Origin: Bacteroidota bacterium
GTDB lineage: Bacteria > Bacteroidota > Ignavibacteria > Ignavibacteriales > Ignavibacteriaceae
Direction of reading: 5' to 3'
Length of the DNA stretch: 64,000 bases
NCBI GenBank assembly: GCA_021815405.1
Contig: JAKAGV010000003.1
Span: 274,106 to 338,105, forward strand
The notes beneath the pieces are model-generated. The model searched no databases, had not been told where the DNA came from, and saw nothing but the letters and a program-made list of their open reading frames with translations. Below are positions 25,156-34,668 of the stretch, in pieces; position 1 is the stretch's first letter; each line of letters opens with the position of its first letter. A program made the position numbers and the translations under genes.

Positions 25156-25204
25156 ACGTGTTTTTATAAAACTCTGTCTTATTTAATTATTTGAAAGGAT
25201 AAGC

Positions 25205-28204
25205 ATGACAAAAAAAATTATGATAGAATTTTTTTTATTCTTTTTATTTATCAGTTTGCAGGCTGGTAATTTATTTGCACAAAATAATCAAAATGGAATA
25301 TTGGAGGGGACTGTTAGAACTGCAGACACTAAAAGCGCACTTCCATATGCTAATGTAGTAATTCTTGGAACTAATAATGGTACCGCATCGGATTTAAATG
25401 GAAATTTTATTATCAGAAATATAACTGCTGGTGTGCATAAGATTGGAATAACTTATATAGGATATGAGCAAAAAATTGAAACAGTTACTATAAAACCAAA
25501 TAAAACATTACGAATTAACATATATTTGCAACCTCATAGTATTAAAGCTAATGAAGTAGTTGTAACTGCGCAAGCAAAAGGGCAATTGCATGCTATAAAT
25601 GAACAAATCAATTCAAAAGATATTGTTAGTATTGTAGCACCTGATCGTTTGCAAGAAAATCCGGATGCAAACATTGCCGAAGCGATAGGTCGCCTTCCAG
25701 GCATATCACTTGTTAGGTCTGGTGGCGAAGGGCAAGGTGTTGTTATAAGAGGATTGGATCCAAAATATAGTGAAGTTGAAATTGATGGGATAGAAATACC
25801 TTCTACAGATCCAACTAATAGAAGTACTAATATATCAGGCATTTCGCAATATGTTTTACAGGGAGTTGAAGTGTTTAAGACTCTAACCCCCGACATGGAT
25901 GGTGACGCTACAGCAGGTACAGTTAATTTACAATTGAGTGAAGCACCGGTGGGTTTTCATTTTAACCTTATGACTCAAGGAGGTTATAATCACTTAAATA
26001 ATTATTGGAAAAATTATAATATTGATGCCAATCTTAGCAATAGATTTTTTGATAATAAACTCGGGATTTTGCTGAATATCGGTTCTGAACGAGTTAATAG
26101 AAGCGATCAAAACATGACCAGTGATTATGGTACTGTTTCAGCAATAACACAAAATAATCAATTTCCACAATTATTTGTTAACGATATTAACTTGAGCGAT
26201 AATATTCGAATAAATTACAGATCATCTGCAACCTTAGTAATGGATTATAAATATGGTATGAATTCCAAAATTGTCTTTTCTAACTTTCTTTCTCACTCAT
26301 CGCAAGATTTTACGGGCGCATTAAAAGGATTTGATTTACACGATGCTAATAGAACTGTAACTGATTTGTTTAATCAAAACATTGGCCCTGGTAACGAACT
26401 ATATCTTAGTTCATTAAAAGGCGAAAATAAATTCGGCTCTATTGATCTATCATATGGTGCTGCCTTTTCCCAGACACATATTTATACGCCAAAGAACAGA
26501 TCTTGGTATTTTGCATATGCCGGAGGAGTTCCTTCTGCATATACAGATACGACAAATAGAAGCTTACCTTTAGGTACTATCGTTAATGCAATAAATGAAA
26601 ATCTTTCGACAACTGCAGCTTTAAAAAATACAATAATTACTAATGTTAATGTATCATCCGAAGATGACTTGGATCAGATAACAAATCTATACTTTAACGC
26701 AAAATTTAATTTTCAATTTGCTAATAATGTTTCAGCTTATATAAAATTAGGTGCAAAATATAAAAGCGAAAATAAGAAAAGATATTATGCAAATTATTAT
26801 GAAGGATTGTCAACTGGTAGTTTCCCACAATTCGGAGATACTGCATCGAAATACCTGCCCTGGATTGATGTTGAAGGAAGACTTGTATCAGCTAATGGTT
26901 TTCAAGATCATATTGAAAATAGTTTTCTAAATGGACAATATGATTATGGCTGGTACCCAAACTTTAACCGGTTAAATGAACTTTTGGATTGGTATTCAAA
27001 TTGGTCTAATTACTATTGGGGACATCCAGGCGCCGGAATGAGCCCCCAAATGTTTTTAAGACCAGATTATACCGCTCAGCAAGCAAACAATTATAAATTT
27101 AATGATAAATATTTTGGTACCTATTTAATGGGAGAATTGGATTTAGGTAAAATGATTACTTTTATTCCAGGAGTTCGTTATGAAAAAGTCACCGACAATT
27201 TGGATGGTTGGTGGACTATAAATATTCCTTTCCCCACGGCACCATATGGTCATTCGGCTTCAAATACACATGAAGATGATTATTATTTGCCAGACGCCCA
27301 TTTGATAATACGCCCGAGTAATTGGATACAAATCCATTTGGCATATACGAGTTCATTAAATCGACCGGATTATTTTAGCCTAATTCCAATTACATATGTA
27401 AATACGGGCATCTCTCCTAATACACTTAGTGAGGGTAATCCTAATCTAAAGCCAGAATATTGGAAAAATTTTGATCTTCAATTTGCTTTCTTTACTAATA
27501 AAATAGGCTATCTTGGGGTTAATGGGTTTTATAAGATTGCTAAAAATGTTATATGGACACCTGTGCATGTCAGAATGCCCGGCGATCCTCTCCCCGCTGG
27601 CTTTGAAAATGTTTTTCAATCGAATGCTGTTATAGATATAACGCAGCCTGTTAATATGGACTATTCTGTTTTTATAAGGGGTTTAGAATTAGAATGGCAA
27701 ACTAATTTTTGGTATTTGCCAAAACCGTTAAGCTATTTTTCGTTATATGCAAATTATACCCTGATGAACTCTTCTACAAAATATCCAAGATATACAACGC
27801 TAAATGAACAAGTAGGAACAGATAATAGAGGTAGGCCTATTTACAAATTAGTCACCACTTATCATGTTGATGATGGTTCAATGGTAAATCAGCCAAATAA
27901 TATCGCTAACGTTTCCTTAGGTTTTAACTATGAGGGATTAAACGTATGGCTCTCATATGAATTTTCCGGTGAAAAGCTTACCGCATTTAATCCGGAACCC
28001 TGGTTTAATACTAATAGTTTAAGTTTTCAAAGATTGGATTTACAAGTAACACAGAAGCTACCTATTAAAAATCTCGAGGTGATGTTAAACGTAGCGGATA
28101 TTAATAATCCTACGGAAACTCAAAATCTTGTCGGAGATCCAAGACCAACTTCGCAAGAAAACTATGGATGGACTGTTGATCTTGGATTAAGATATGGTTT
28201 ATAG
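25205..28204 (+). CDS. TonB-dependent outer membrane receptor
   Basis: 999 aa. Signal peptide (residues 1-25, ending LFAQ), then a carboxypeptidase-regulatory-like domain (about 31-115, GILEGTVRTADTKSALPYAN), a plug domain (about 118-245, LQENPDANIAEAIGRLPGIS and GVVIRGLDPKYSEVEIDG) and a 22-strand-type beta barrel to the end (LGLRYGL). This layout is that of Bacteroidota-type receptors importing oligosaccharides or other large ligands through the outer membrane with TonB energy. No SusD-like lipoprotein is found next to it, so it resembles the TonB-dependent receptors that work without SusD. Its place at the head of the glycan-degradation cluster suggests uptake of the released oligosaccharides. 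Confidence 0.9.
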   Translation: MTKKIMIEFFLFFLFISLQAGNLFAQNNQNGILEGTVRTADTKSALPYANVVILGTNNGTASDLNGNFIIRNITAGVHKIGITYIGYEQKIETVTIKPNKTLRINIYLQPHSIKANEVVVTAQAKGQLHAINEQINSKDIVSIVAPDRLQENPDANIAEAIGRLPGISLVRSGGEGQGVVIRGLDPKYSEVEIDGIEIPSTDPTNRSTNISGISQYVLQGVEVFKTLTPDMDGDATAGTVNLQLSEAPVGFHFNLMTQGGYNHLNNYWKNYNIDANLSNRFFDNKLGILLNIGSERVNRSDQNMTSDYGTVSAITQNNQFPQLFVNDINLSDNIRINYRSSATLVMDYKYGMNSKIVFSNFLSHSSQDFTGALKGFDLHDANRTVTDLFNQNIGPGNELYLSSLKGENKFGSIDLSYGAAFSQTHIYTPKNRSWYFAYAGGVPSAYTDTTNRSLPLGTIVNAINENLSTTAALKNTIITNVNVSSEDDLDQITNLYFNAKFNFQFANNVSAYIKLGAKYKSENKKRYYANYYEGLSTGSFPQFGDTASKYLPWIDVEGRLVSANGFQDHIENSFLNGQYDYGWYPNFNRLNELLDWYSNWSNYYWGHPGAGMSPQMFLRPDYTAQQANNYKFNDKYFGTYLMGELDLGKMITFIPGVRYEKVTDNLDGWWTINIPFPTAPYGHSASNTHEDDYYLPDAHLIIRPSNWIQIHLAYTSSLNRPDYFSLIPITYVNTGISPNTLSEGNPNLKPEYWKNFDLQFAFFTNKIGYLGVNGFYKIAKNVIWTPVHVRMPGDPLPAGFENVFQSNAVIDITQPVNMDYSVFIRGLELEWQTNFWYLPKPLSYFSLYANYTLMNSSTKYPRYTTLNEQVGTDNRGRPIYKLVTTYHVDDGSMVNQPNNIANVSLGFNYEGLNVWLSYEFSGEKLTAFNPEPWFNTNSLSFQRLDLQVTQKLPIKNLEVMLNVADINNPTETQNLVGDPRPTSQENYGWTVDLGLRYGL

Positions 28205-28261
28205 TTCAATAAGTGCCTTTTCTAATTACTCTTATTAATTATTTTAATTATCAAAGTACAA

Positions 28262-28311
28262 TTGTTTTGTCGAGGGAGGTGAGGAAAAGTTATTTTATTA
28301 AGACAAAACAA
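28262..28311. repeat. Inverted repeat in leader between TBDT and beta-helix gene
   Basis: TTGTTTTGTC (28262-28271) and its exact complement GACAAAACAA (28302-28311) with a 30-base loop containing GAGGGAGGTGAGG. It may be an RNA structure in the leader or the end of the receptor transcript; no T-run follows. Confidence 0.35.
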
Positions 28312-28431
28312 CAATAAGGTCTATTTTGATTCTTATTTCCAGGAAGGAGGCAAATATAAAAATTCATTTCAAATTTGCAATTTTTTATTAATCAACATTA
28401 TTTATCTAAATCATTATTATTAGGAGATAAT

Positions 28432-30684
28432 ATGAACAAATTATCTGTTTTTCTGATTTCTCTTTTTTTTAGTGCTACAATATTCGCACAAACTTATTTA
28501 GATGTTACCCCAGGGTATGGAACATTAAATCAGGCAATTTCACAAAACCAGGGTAATGTTATTTATCGGTTACAAGCTGGTCAGTGGTACGGCTTAAATG
28601 GAGTGATACAAAATTCAACATTTAAATTAATTATTATTGGTACAACACCACCAAATGATACAACAATGCCAGCGATGATTCAGGTTGGTTCAGATGCAAA
28701 TGGAGTCCCATTTTCTAATATGATTTCAGCATTTGATGATGTAACATTGAAAAATCTTTTTATCGTTGATGCAAACACTAACAATGTTCAAGCTAATGGA
28801 CCTGTTATTACTATGCAAGCTAAATGTACGGTTAAAATAGACAGCGTAGTATTTGATCCACTTGGAGTTAATAATCAGTTGATTGATTGCGGAAGTGCCA
28901 CTAATCCAAATGTATTTATGACAAACAGTATGGTTTTACGTTCCGGTCAAGAAACTGATCCAAATGATGGAAATCTTTTTACTATTTCAGGTGCTCCAAC
29001 AAACGGCGTAGATACTCTTTACATAGAGAATAATACATTCGTCAATACGGGTACATGGTTTTTTAATAATGAAAATTTTAATACAGGTCGTGATAATTTT
29101 ATTTGGGTTAATCATAATACATTCATTTTTCATAAAAGCCAGCTGTTCTGGACATGGTACACAAATGACCAGTTCTTTACAAACAATTTGCTGTTCGACT
29201 TCAATACTCAACCATGGGTAATGGCTTGGAATGCTTTTTTTCCAGATGGTTCTGCAATACCTGAAACAAAAGAATCAAGATTTAGTCTTATTAATGCAGA
29301 CACACTTTTTACAACTGATGCAAATGGAAATAAAGTAAGAGAAACATTTCCTTCCATAAGAAAAAATTTTGCAGAATATAATCTTGATTATACAGATCCT
29401 AGGATAGAAGCAATCCCTACGACTTGGGCAGAATCACATACTTTAAATAATGATGGAAAAACGCCGATACCACTATCTTACCTAATGCCCTTAGTTCAGC
29501 CAAAAGATTCTAGTAATGTCAGTAGAGAGGCTCAAATTTTTAACGATCATATTAATTTCCCGGGCTTTAAATATGGCAACACATACACAGATGTAGATCC
29601 GCAATGGACAGAACAAAAAATTTATCAACTTCAAGATTCACTTTCAGTTTGGTCATTATTAGGGTGTGAATTACACACATGGGGTTTTGATCCTTCCAAT
29701 TTACCGCCTGTTTCGCAATGGCCGCTGTATTGGTGGAACGCCGACTCAAACGGTATGGGCAATCCAACAAAATGGCCCCGTTTTGATGGTACATATAAAA
29801 ACCCACAAATTCTAACAGCATCAATTGAAGGCTTGCCTTTAGGCGATTTGAACTGGTTCCCGGCAGCAAAAGCAACATGGCAAGCTCATAAGACTGAAAT
29901 TATGAATTATATATTAGCAGAAAATGTCAGTCCGATGAATCTTACTAGCTCTGAAACTGCTGTTTCATCTTCAAATGCAGCAGCATCACTAGGTGCTAGT
30001 AATGTGATTGACAATGATCCAAATACTTTTTGGGCAAGTGCTCCTCATGCAAGTGCAAATGCGGAGGAATGGATTTATATAGATCTAGGTTCTTCCCAAA
30101 ATGTTACCAAAGTTGTATTGGTTCCAAGAGCAGTCAATGATACTGTGGTTTTGTCTTTCCCTGAAGATTTTAAGATTCAATACAGTTCAGACGCAAGTAA
30201 TTGGACAGATGTACCGGGTCAAAGTTATACTAATTATCCTATTCCTTCTAATAATGATGGAGAAGTTTTTACATTTGCATCTCCGGTTAATTGCCGTTAT
30301 GTAAGAGTTGATGCAACTAAGCTTCGCGTAGATGATAGCGGCACAAATTATTATTTCCAATTAGCTGAGTTTCACGTATATAACACAGTGACTGCAGTTA
30401 AAAGCGATAAAGAGATTGTTAAAGACTATAATCTTTCACAAAATTATCCTAATCCTTTTAACCCATCAACCCGAATTGATTTTAATCTACAAAAATCCGG
30501 AATGACTAAATTGGAAGTCTATAATATTCTTGGTCAAAGAGTTGTTACTTTAATTAACGGAAATCTAAATGCTGGTCAACATAGTGTAGTTTTTGATGCG
30601 GACAATCTACCTTCCGGAATTTATCTATACACGCTTTCTTCCGGCAGCTTCATGGTTACTAAAAAGATGATGCTTCTCAAATAA
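28432..30684 (+). CDS. Secreted beta-helix protein with F5/8C (CBM32-like) domain and T9SS sorting domain
   Basis: 750 aa from the ATG at 28432, which follows AGGAGA and starts the signal peptide MNKLSVFLISLFFSATIFAQ; an ATG-like start at 28375 would only add an unlikely extension. Residues about 30-300 look like a right-handed parallel beta helix (repeated short strands with N and V ladders, e.g. VTLKNLFIVDANTNNV), a fold common in pectin lyases and hydrolases. Residues about 515-655 form a discoidin-like carbohydrate-binding domain (ASNVIDNDPNTFWASAPHAS). The C-terminus (about 668-750, SQNYPNPFNPSTR) is a type IX secretion sorting domain. Catalytic residues cannot be named. Probably a cell-surface enzyme on the target polysaccharide. 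Confidence 0.75.
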   Translation: MNKLSVFLISLFFSATIFAQTYLDVTPGYGTLNQAISQNQGNVIYRLQAGQWYGLNGVIQNSTFKLIIIGTTPPNDTTMPAMIQVGSDANGVPFSNMISAFDDVTLKNLFIVDANTNNVQANGPVITMQAKCTVKIDSVVFDPLGVNNQLIDCGSATNPNVFMTNSMVLRSGQETDPNDGNLFTISGAPTNGVDTLYIENNTFVNTGTWFFNNENFNTGRDNFIWVNHNTFIFHKSQLFWTWYTNDQFFTNNLLFDFNTQPWVMAWNAFFPDGSAIPETKESRFSLINADTLFTTDANGNKVRETFPSIRKNFAEYNLDYTDPRIEAIPTTWAESHTLNNDGKTPIPLSYLMPLVQPKDSSNVSREAQIFNDHINFPGFKYGNTYTDVDPQWTEQKIYQLQDSLSVWSLLGCELHTWGFDPSNLPPVSQWPLYWWNADSNGMGNPTKWPRFDGTYKNPQILTASIEGLPLGDLNWFPAAKATWQAHKTEIMNYILAENVSPMNLTSSETAVSSSNAAASLGASNVIDNDPNTFWASAPHASANAEEWIYIDLGSSQNVTKVVLVPRAVNDTVVLSFPEDFKIQYSSDASNWTDVPGQSYTNYPIPSNNDGEVFTFASPVNCRYVRVDATKLRVDDSGTNYYFQLAEFHVYNTVTAVKSDKEIVKDYNLSQNYPNPFNPSTRIDFNLQKSGMTKLEVYNILGQRVVTLINGNLNAGQHSVVFDADNLPSGIYLYTLSSGSFMVTKKMMLLK

Positions 30685-30735
30685 AGAATATCAATTCTTT
30701 TGTCTTTTTCCAATTTTGTTGAATAGATAAATATC

Positions 30736-30776
30736 AAGTGGTTCATTTTTTCAAAGGAATGAACCACTTTTATTAT
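30736..30776 (+). terminator. Intrinsic terminator
   Basis: Perfect 12-bp stem AAGTGGTTCATT (30736-30747) with AATGAACCACTT (30758-30769), a 10-base loop, then a T-rich tail (TTATTATTT). It lies 50 bases after the beta-helix gene and is the clearest terminator of the window. Confidence 0.75.
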
Positions 30777-30808
30777 TTAAATCGTTACATACGTATGGTG
30801 ATGTATTT

Positions 30809-33370
30809 ATGAAAATAAAATTAAAACTTTTGAAGTTATTATTATTCCTTCTTTTTCCATTACTTCTTAAAGCACAAACATGGAATGTGAATCCGGATTT
30901 CTGGACAGCGACCGACGCACTTGGCAGAGTAACGCCTAATGAAAATGAAACTGGCTTAACTAAAACCGGGAAATATGTCGGAATGTTTTATTGGACATGG
31001 CACACAGATGGTAATGCTGATTTTTCGCCGGTCATAGATATTTCCAAGATTCTTAAACAAGATCCCGGCGCCGCTACTGATTTGAATGACCCGGCATGGG
31101 ATGGAATCATAAATGGTGGGGTTTACTGGTGGAGCGAACCATTGTTTGGTTACTACCGGACTACTGATGATTGGGTTTTGCGTAAGCATGCCCAGATGCT
31201 TGCCAATGCCGGTATAGATGTAGTCTTTTTTGATTGTACGAACGGCAGTCTTACATGGAAATCCTCATATACCGAATTATTAAAGGTATGGGAACAAGCA
31301 AGACAGGAAGGTGTAAAAACGCCCAAAATTGCTTTTATACTTAATTTTGGACCGACAGCAACGTCCTTAACTGAAATTACGGAACTTTATAATGATTTGT
31401 ACCAGCCCGGATTATACAAAGATTTGTGGTTTATGTGGAATGGTAAGCCATTGATAATGGCATATCCCGAAATGCTTGTAGCATCCAGCAATACCGCCGG
31501 ACTTAAGTTTGCTGCCGATTCATCTTTTGTTGGAGTTGATGCTTGTTGTCCGAGCTGGGCTAACAATATAGGTAATCTTACTTTAAAATTATATAAATGG
31601 AATACAGATTATCCAACCACTATATCGGGTACACCCATTGCGGATTCAACTTTTATGAATTTTAATGACAACGCTCGACTTATATTACATTTCAAACCGC
31701 AACCCTCTGGAAATTATTATTGGGAGTTAAGTAATGCTACGGAGGTAGTAGGCGTTTGGAAGTGGAATAATACTAAAGACCCTGTTACCAGTTTTTATAA
31801 TGGTAAAGCTGTAACAGATGGAAATTATGACAGCAAAATTTATTACGCAGCCGGTGCTGTTATCAATTTAACTAATGATGATGGTACCGGGCATACTCCT
31901 GTTCAAATTCCGCCGGGAACTAATAGTACTCTTATAGATAGCATAAAAAACTTTTTCACATTCCGCCCAGGTCAACCAGATTACGTTAGTGGTCCAAACG
32001 GTCTGGATGCGAACACTCAATGGGGCTGGCTTGAAGATTATCCACAGCACGGTTATGTAAGCAAAACCGGCGGTGGTTATGAAGAAATGCCGGTTGGAGT
32101 ATCTCAAAATGCCAGCAGCGCAAGTGGCGGGCATTGTTGTGCTTTTAATCAGCCTAATTCTTATGGACGAAGCTATACACACGCAAACGGTCAAGATGCG
32201 GATACGAATGCATATTTGTATGGAGAAAATTTCCAGGAGCAATGGTCTCGTGCATTTGCTCTTAAACCGGATCTTGTATTTGTCACCGGATGGAATGAAT
32301 GGATTGCAGGAAGATGGGATACTAAATCCTGGCCAAATCCATACGCTCCTTTTTCATTTGTAGATGAATATAACTGGGAAAAAAGCAGAGATATAGAACC
32401 GGTAAAATCATGGGGGGATAATGCAGATGATTATTATATGCAATTGGTAGACAACGTTCGTAAGTACAAAGGAATGCAAGCGCAGGAGCCTGCTTCCGGT
32501 CGTAAGACTATTAATTTAGACAGCTTGAATGATTGGACAGATGTTCAGCCTGAATATTTGGATTACAGGGGAGATACGATTTGGCGTAATTCGAAGGGGC
32601 AAGGAGATAGTCTTGTATATACAGATTCAACGGGACGCAACGATATAGTGTCTGCTAAAGTAGCTCGCGATAGTGAATATGTTTATTTTCTTGTAGAGAC
32701 TGCTGACACACTAACACCTAAAACCGATCCTAAATGGATGCGGCTTTGGATAGATATTGACCGCAATAAAGCAACCGGGTGGGAAGGATATGATTATGTA
32801 ATCAACCGGATAAATCCGGATGATTCTGCGATAGTAGAGAAGAGTACAAGCGGTTGGAATTGGACTAAAATAGGTTCTGCCGCATATACAATACAAGGCA
32901 ATGTATTGGAATTGAAAGTAGAACGGTCATTGCTAAATGTAGAAGGTAAGAGGTTGGACTTTGAGTTTAAGTGGAGTGATAACTGTGAGAATGATGGCAA
33001 CATTATGGATTTCTACGTTCATGGAGATGCAGCTCCGGATGGCAGGTTCAATTATGCTTATTCAACTACCAGCATTACTGGTGTTACAGAACATGCGGAA
33101 CAACCTACTAAATTTACTTTATCACAAAACTATCCAAATCCCTTCAACCCGGCTACAACCATTAGCTACAGCGTACCCCAAAAGGAATTGGTTACTTTAG
33201 AAGTCTTTAATATGCTTGGGCAAAAAGTAGCTACATTAGTAGATAGAGTACAAAATTCGGGCAATCATAAATTAAACTTCAATGCTTCAAATCTTGCATC
33301 CGGCGTTTATTTGTATAGGATGCAATCAACCAATTTTACGTTAACAAAAAAAATGGTCCTCCTTAAATAA
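30809..33370 (+). CDS. Secreted GH99-like protein with inserted domain, CBM9-like and T9SS domains
   Basis: 853 aa. Signal peptide (residues 1-22). The GH99/GH71-like barrel (about 25-540) has WTWHTDGNADFSP, YYRTTDDWVLRKHAQML, GIDVVFFDCTN and VTGWNEWIAGRWD (about 492). Known GH99 enzymes carry NEWHEG, with Glu at both catalytic positions; here the second is Ala (NEWIAG). The barrel is interrupted at about residues 228-378 by a beta-rich insertion (KLYKWNTDYPTTISG, NYYWELSNATEVVGVWKW). Residues about 565-745 form a CBM9-like sugar-binding domain, and the last 85 (SQNYPNPFNPATT) are a T9SS sorting domain. Substrate unknown; action on a rhamnose-rich glycan is inferred from context. Confidence 0.75.
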   Translation: MKIKLKLLKLLLFLLFPLLLKAQTWNVNPDFWTATDALGRVTPNENETGLTKTGKYVGMFYWTWHTDGNADFSPVIDISKILKQDPGAATDLNDPAWDGIINGGVYWWSEPLFGYYRTTDDWVLRKHAQMLANAGIDVVFFDCTNGSLTWKSSYTELLKVWEQARQEGVKTPKIAFILNFGPTATSLTEITELYNDLYQPGLYKDLWFMWNGKPLIMAYPEMLVASSNTAGLKFAADSSFVGVDACCPSWANNIGNLTLKLYKWNTDYPTTISGTPIADSTFMNFNDNARLILHFKPQPSGNYYWELSNATEVVGVWKWNNTKDPVTSFYNGKAVTDGNYDSKIYYAAGAVINLTNDDGTGHTPVQIPPGTNSTLIDSIKNFFTFRPGQPDYVSGPNGLDANTQWGWLEDYPQHGYVSKTGGGYEEMPVGVSQNASSASGGHCCAFNQPNSYGRSYTHANGQDADTNAYLYGENFQEQWSRAFALKPDLVFVTGWNEWIAGRWDTKSWPNPYAPFSFVDEYNWEKSRDIEPVKSWGDNADDYYMQLVDNVRKYKGMQAQEPASGRKTINLDSLNDWTDVQPEYLDYRGDTIWRNSKGQGDSLVYTDSTGRNDIVSAKVARDSEYVYFLVETADTLTPKTDPKWMRLWIDIDRNKATGWEGYDYVINRINPDDSAIVEKSTSGWNWTKIGSAAYTIQGNVLELKVERSLLNVEGKRLDFEFKWSDNCENDGNIMDFYVHGDAAPDGRFNYAYSTTSITGVTEHAEQPTKFTLSQNYPNPFNPATTISYSVPQKELVTLEVFNMLGQKVATLVDRVQNSGNHKLNFNASNLASGVYLYRMQSTNFTLTKKMVLLK

Positions 33371-33627
33371 TAGTACCCTCATCCTGACCTCTCCCTATGG
33401 GATAGCTCCTTTCCTCCTCTCATCAGGTAAATTATGAGAGAGGTCGGGAGTGAGGACAATATAACATAAACAGTCTAGCCGGAACTAAAAAAGAAGTCAG
33501 AAGACAGAGGTCAGTATCAAAAGTCCTCTCACTTCTGTTCTCTGATTTCTTTTCCATTTAGCGCATAATATTATGACAAATAAAATATTCTATTTATAAC
33601 GGATCCTTCAAGAATCAGGAGAATTTC
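33371..33627. repeat. Intergenic inverted repeats
   Basis: Two imperfect palindromes fill most of this gap: CCTCATCCTGACCTCTC near 33377-33393 with GAGAGGTCGGGAGTGAGG near 33438-33455, and AGAAGTCAGAAGACAGAGG near 33491-33509 with an imperfect complement at about 33524-33553. They look like degenerate intergenic repeats that may form RNA hairpins after the upstream gene. No gene is seen. Confidence 0.5.
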
Positions 33628-34668
33628 ATGAACAAAAATAAATTATTAGCCTTGTCATTTTTTTTCTTCATTTTCACTTTGGCGTTAAATGCTCAAACAG
33701 GTTCTGAAACAATAGACAGTTCAGTTACGCAAGAAGTGCAACAATTACTCACGCCAGTTGACAAACAAGCTGTTCGCGTTAATTGCAGGCTTACCGACTT
33801 TACAATGGAACCCGGGGAAGTGGATCAAGCCATTGTACTAAAGGATCCGGCAAATGAGCAAACAGTACTTTTTGACTTGGCAGAAGGCGGGGCAATCGTT
33901 TCATTAATATATCGCGGTACCGAGTATGTATGGGGATATAATGGCGGAGGACTCTTACAAATGGCTTTTCACAATCAAAGGAAGGATGGTCCTTGGGAAG
34001 GTGATTACAATCCTACTCAAGCAGGAGACGGAACTTCCAAGTCGCCTGTAACAGGCATAGGCGGTAACGGTAAAGATTCGTTGGATATTTTAACTATGAT
34101 GCTCGACTTCAATCATAATAATGGGTTTTACAAACACCCGCTCATCGCAGTGTGGGGTGGAAAGGTTGACACGCATATTCCTACCAGCTACTTCAGTCCT
34201 TATACACTTGAAACAATCGCTCACTGGGTAAAGAATTCGGGCGGAGAACCAAAATACTATCTTGAACTCGACGAACGCATAACTCATCTTACCGATGAAA
34301 AATTGGGGGAGTTGATTTATGACTTTGCAGATTACCAACTATGGAAGTTTAGTGTCCGCGCTATCAGTCCCAAAAACTGCCCGTGCAAATCATCATTAAC
34401 AAACTATATGTCCGGAGGATGGTATTCAGATTCAACGCGTCAGGAAGGCTTAGCCATCGCCATGCCAAGCAGCAACTTTCCTAATAGTAAAGTAAACGGC
34501 GGTTTCAATAGCGATTACATGTGGCGTAACCACAGCTTTCATCTTACTTCATCAGAATCACTCGATGGAGTGGCATCGAAAAGTTTTGTATGGTACGTTA
34601 TGGTTGGCTCTTGGGATAACGCACTTAAATTTTCACAGAAACTTGGTCTTTCCAGAGGTGAGCGATGA
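33628..34668 (+). CDS. Secreted mutarotase-like protein of unknown function (tandem paralogue A)
   Basis: 346 aa with a signal peptide (residues 1-22, ending ALNAQ). The segment LFDLAEGGAIVSLIYRGTEYVWGYN (about 77-101) recalls the N-terminal beta strand pattern of aldose 1-epimerase/galactose-mutarotase-like domains, and AVWGGKVDTHIPTSYFSPYTLET is shared with the next gene. Three conserved segments link the two proteins: ...PKNCPCKSSLT / PKNCSEKMPCT, GGEPKYYLELDE / NGEPKYYLQLHQ and VWYVMVGSWDNALKF / DWYICAGSWNHARSF. No known catalytic motif is recognised. Its stop overlaps the start of the paralogue by four bases. Possible roles are sugar lyase, epimerase or glycan binding. Confidence 0.7.
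   Translation: MNKNKLLALSFFFFIFTLALNAQTGSETIDSSVTQEVQQLLTPVDKQAVRVNCRLTDFTMEPGEVDQAIVLKDPANEQTVLFDLAEGGAIVSLIYRGTEYVWGYNGGGLLQMAFHNQRKDGPWEGDYNPTQAGDGTSKSPVTGIGGNGKDSLDILTMMLDFNHNNGFYKHPLIAVWGGKVDTHIPTSYFSPYTLETIAHWVKNSGGEPKYYLELDERITHLTDEKLGELIYDFADYQLWKFSVRAISPKNCPCKSSLTNYMSGGWYSDSTRQEGLAIAMPSSNFPNSKVNGGFNSDYMWRNHSFHLTSSESLDGVASKSFVWYVMVGSWDNALKFSQKLGLSRGER

Noticed and set aside
28375..28431. Extended start for the beta-helix protein
   Set aside because: The ATG at 28432 follows AGGAGA and directly begins a good signal peptide.
33371..33627. CRISPR-like or tandem repeat array
   Set aside because: The repeats are inverted and imperfect, with no regular spacers or cas genes nearby.
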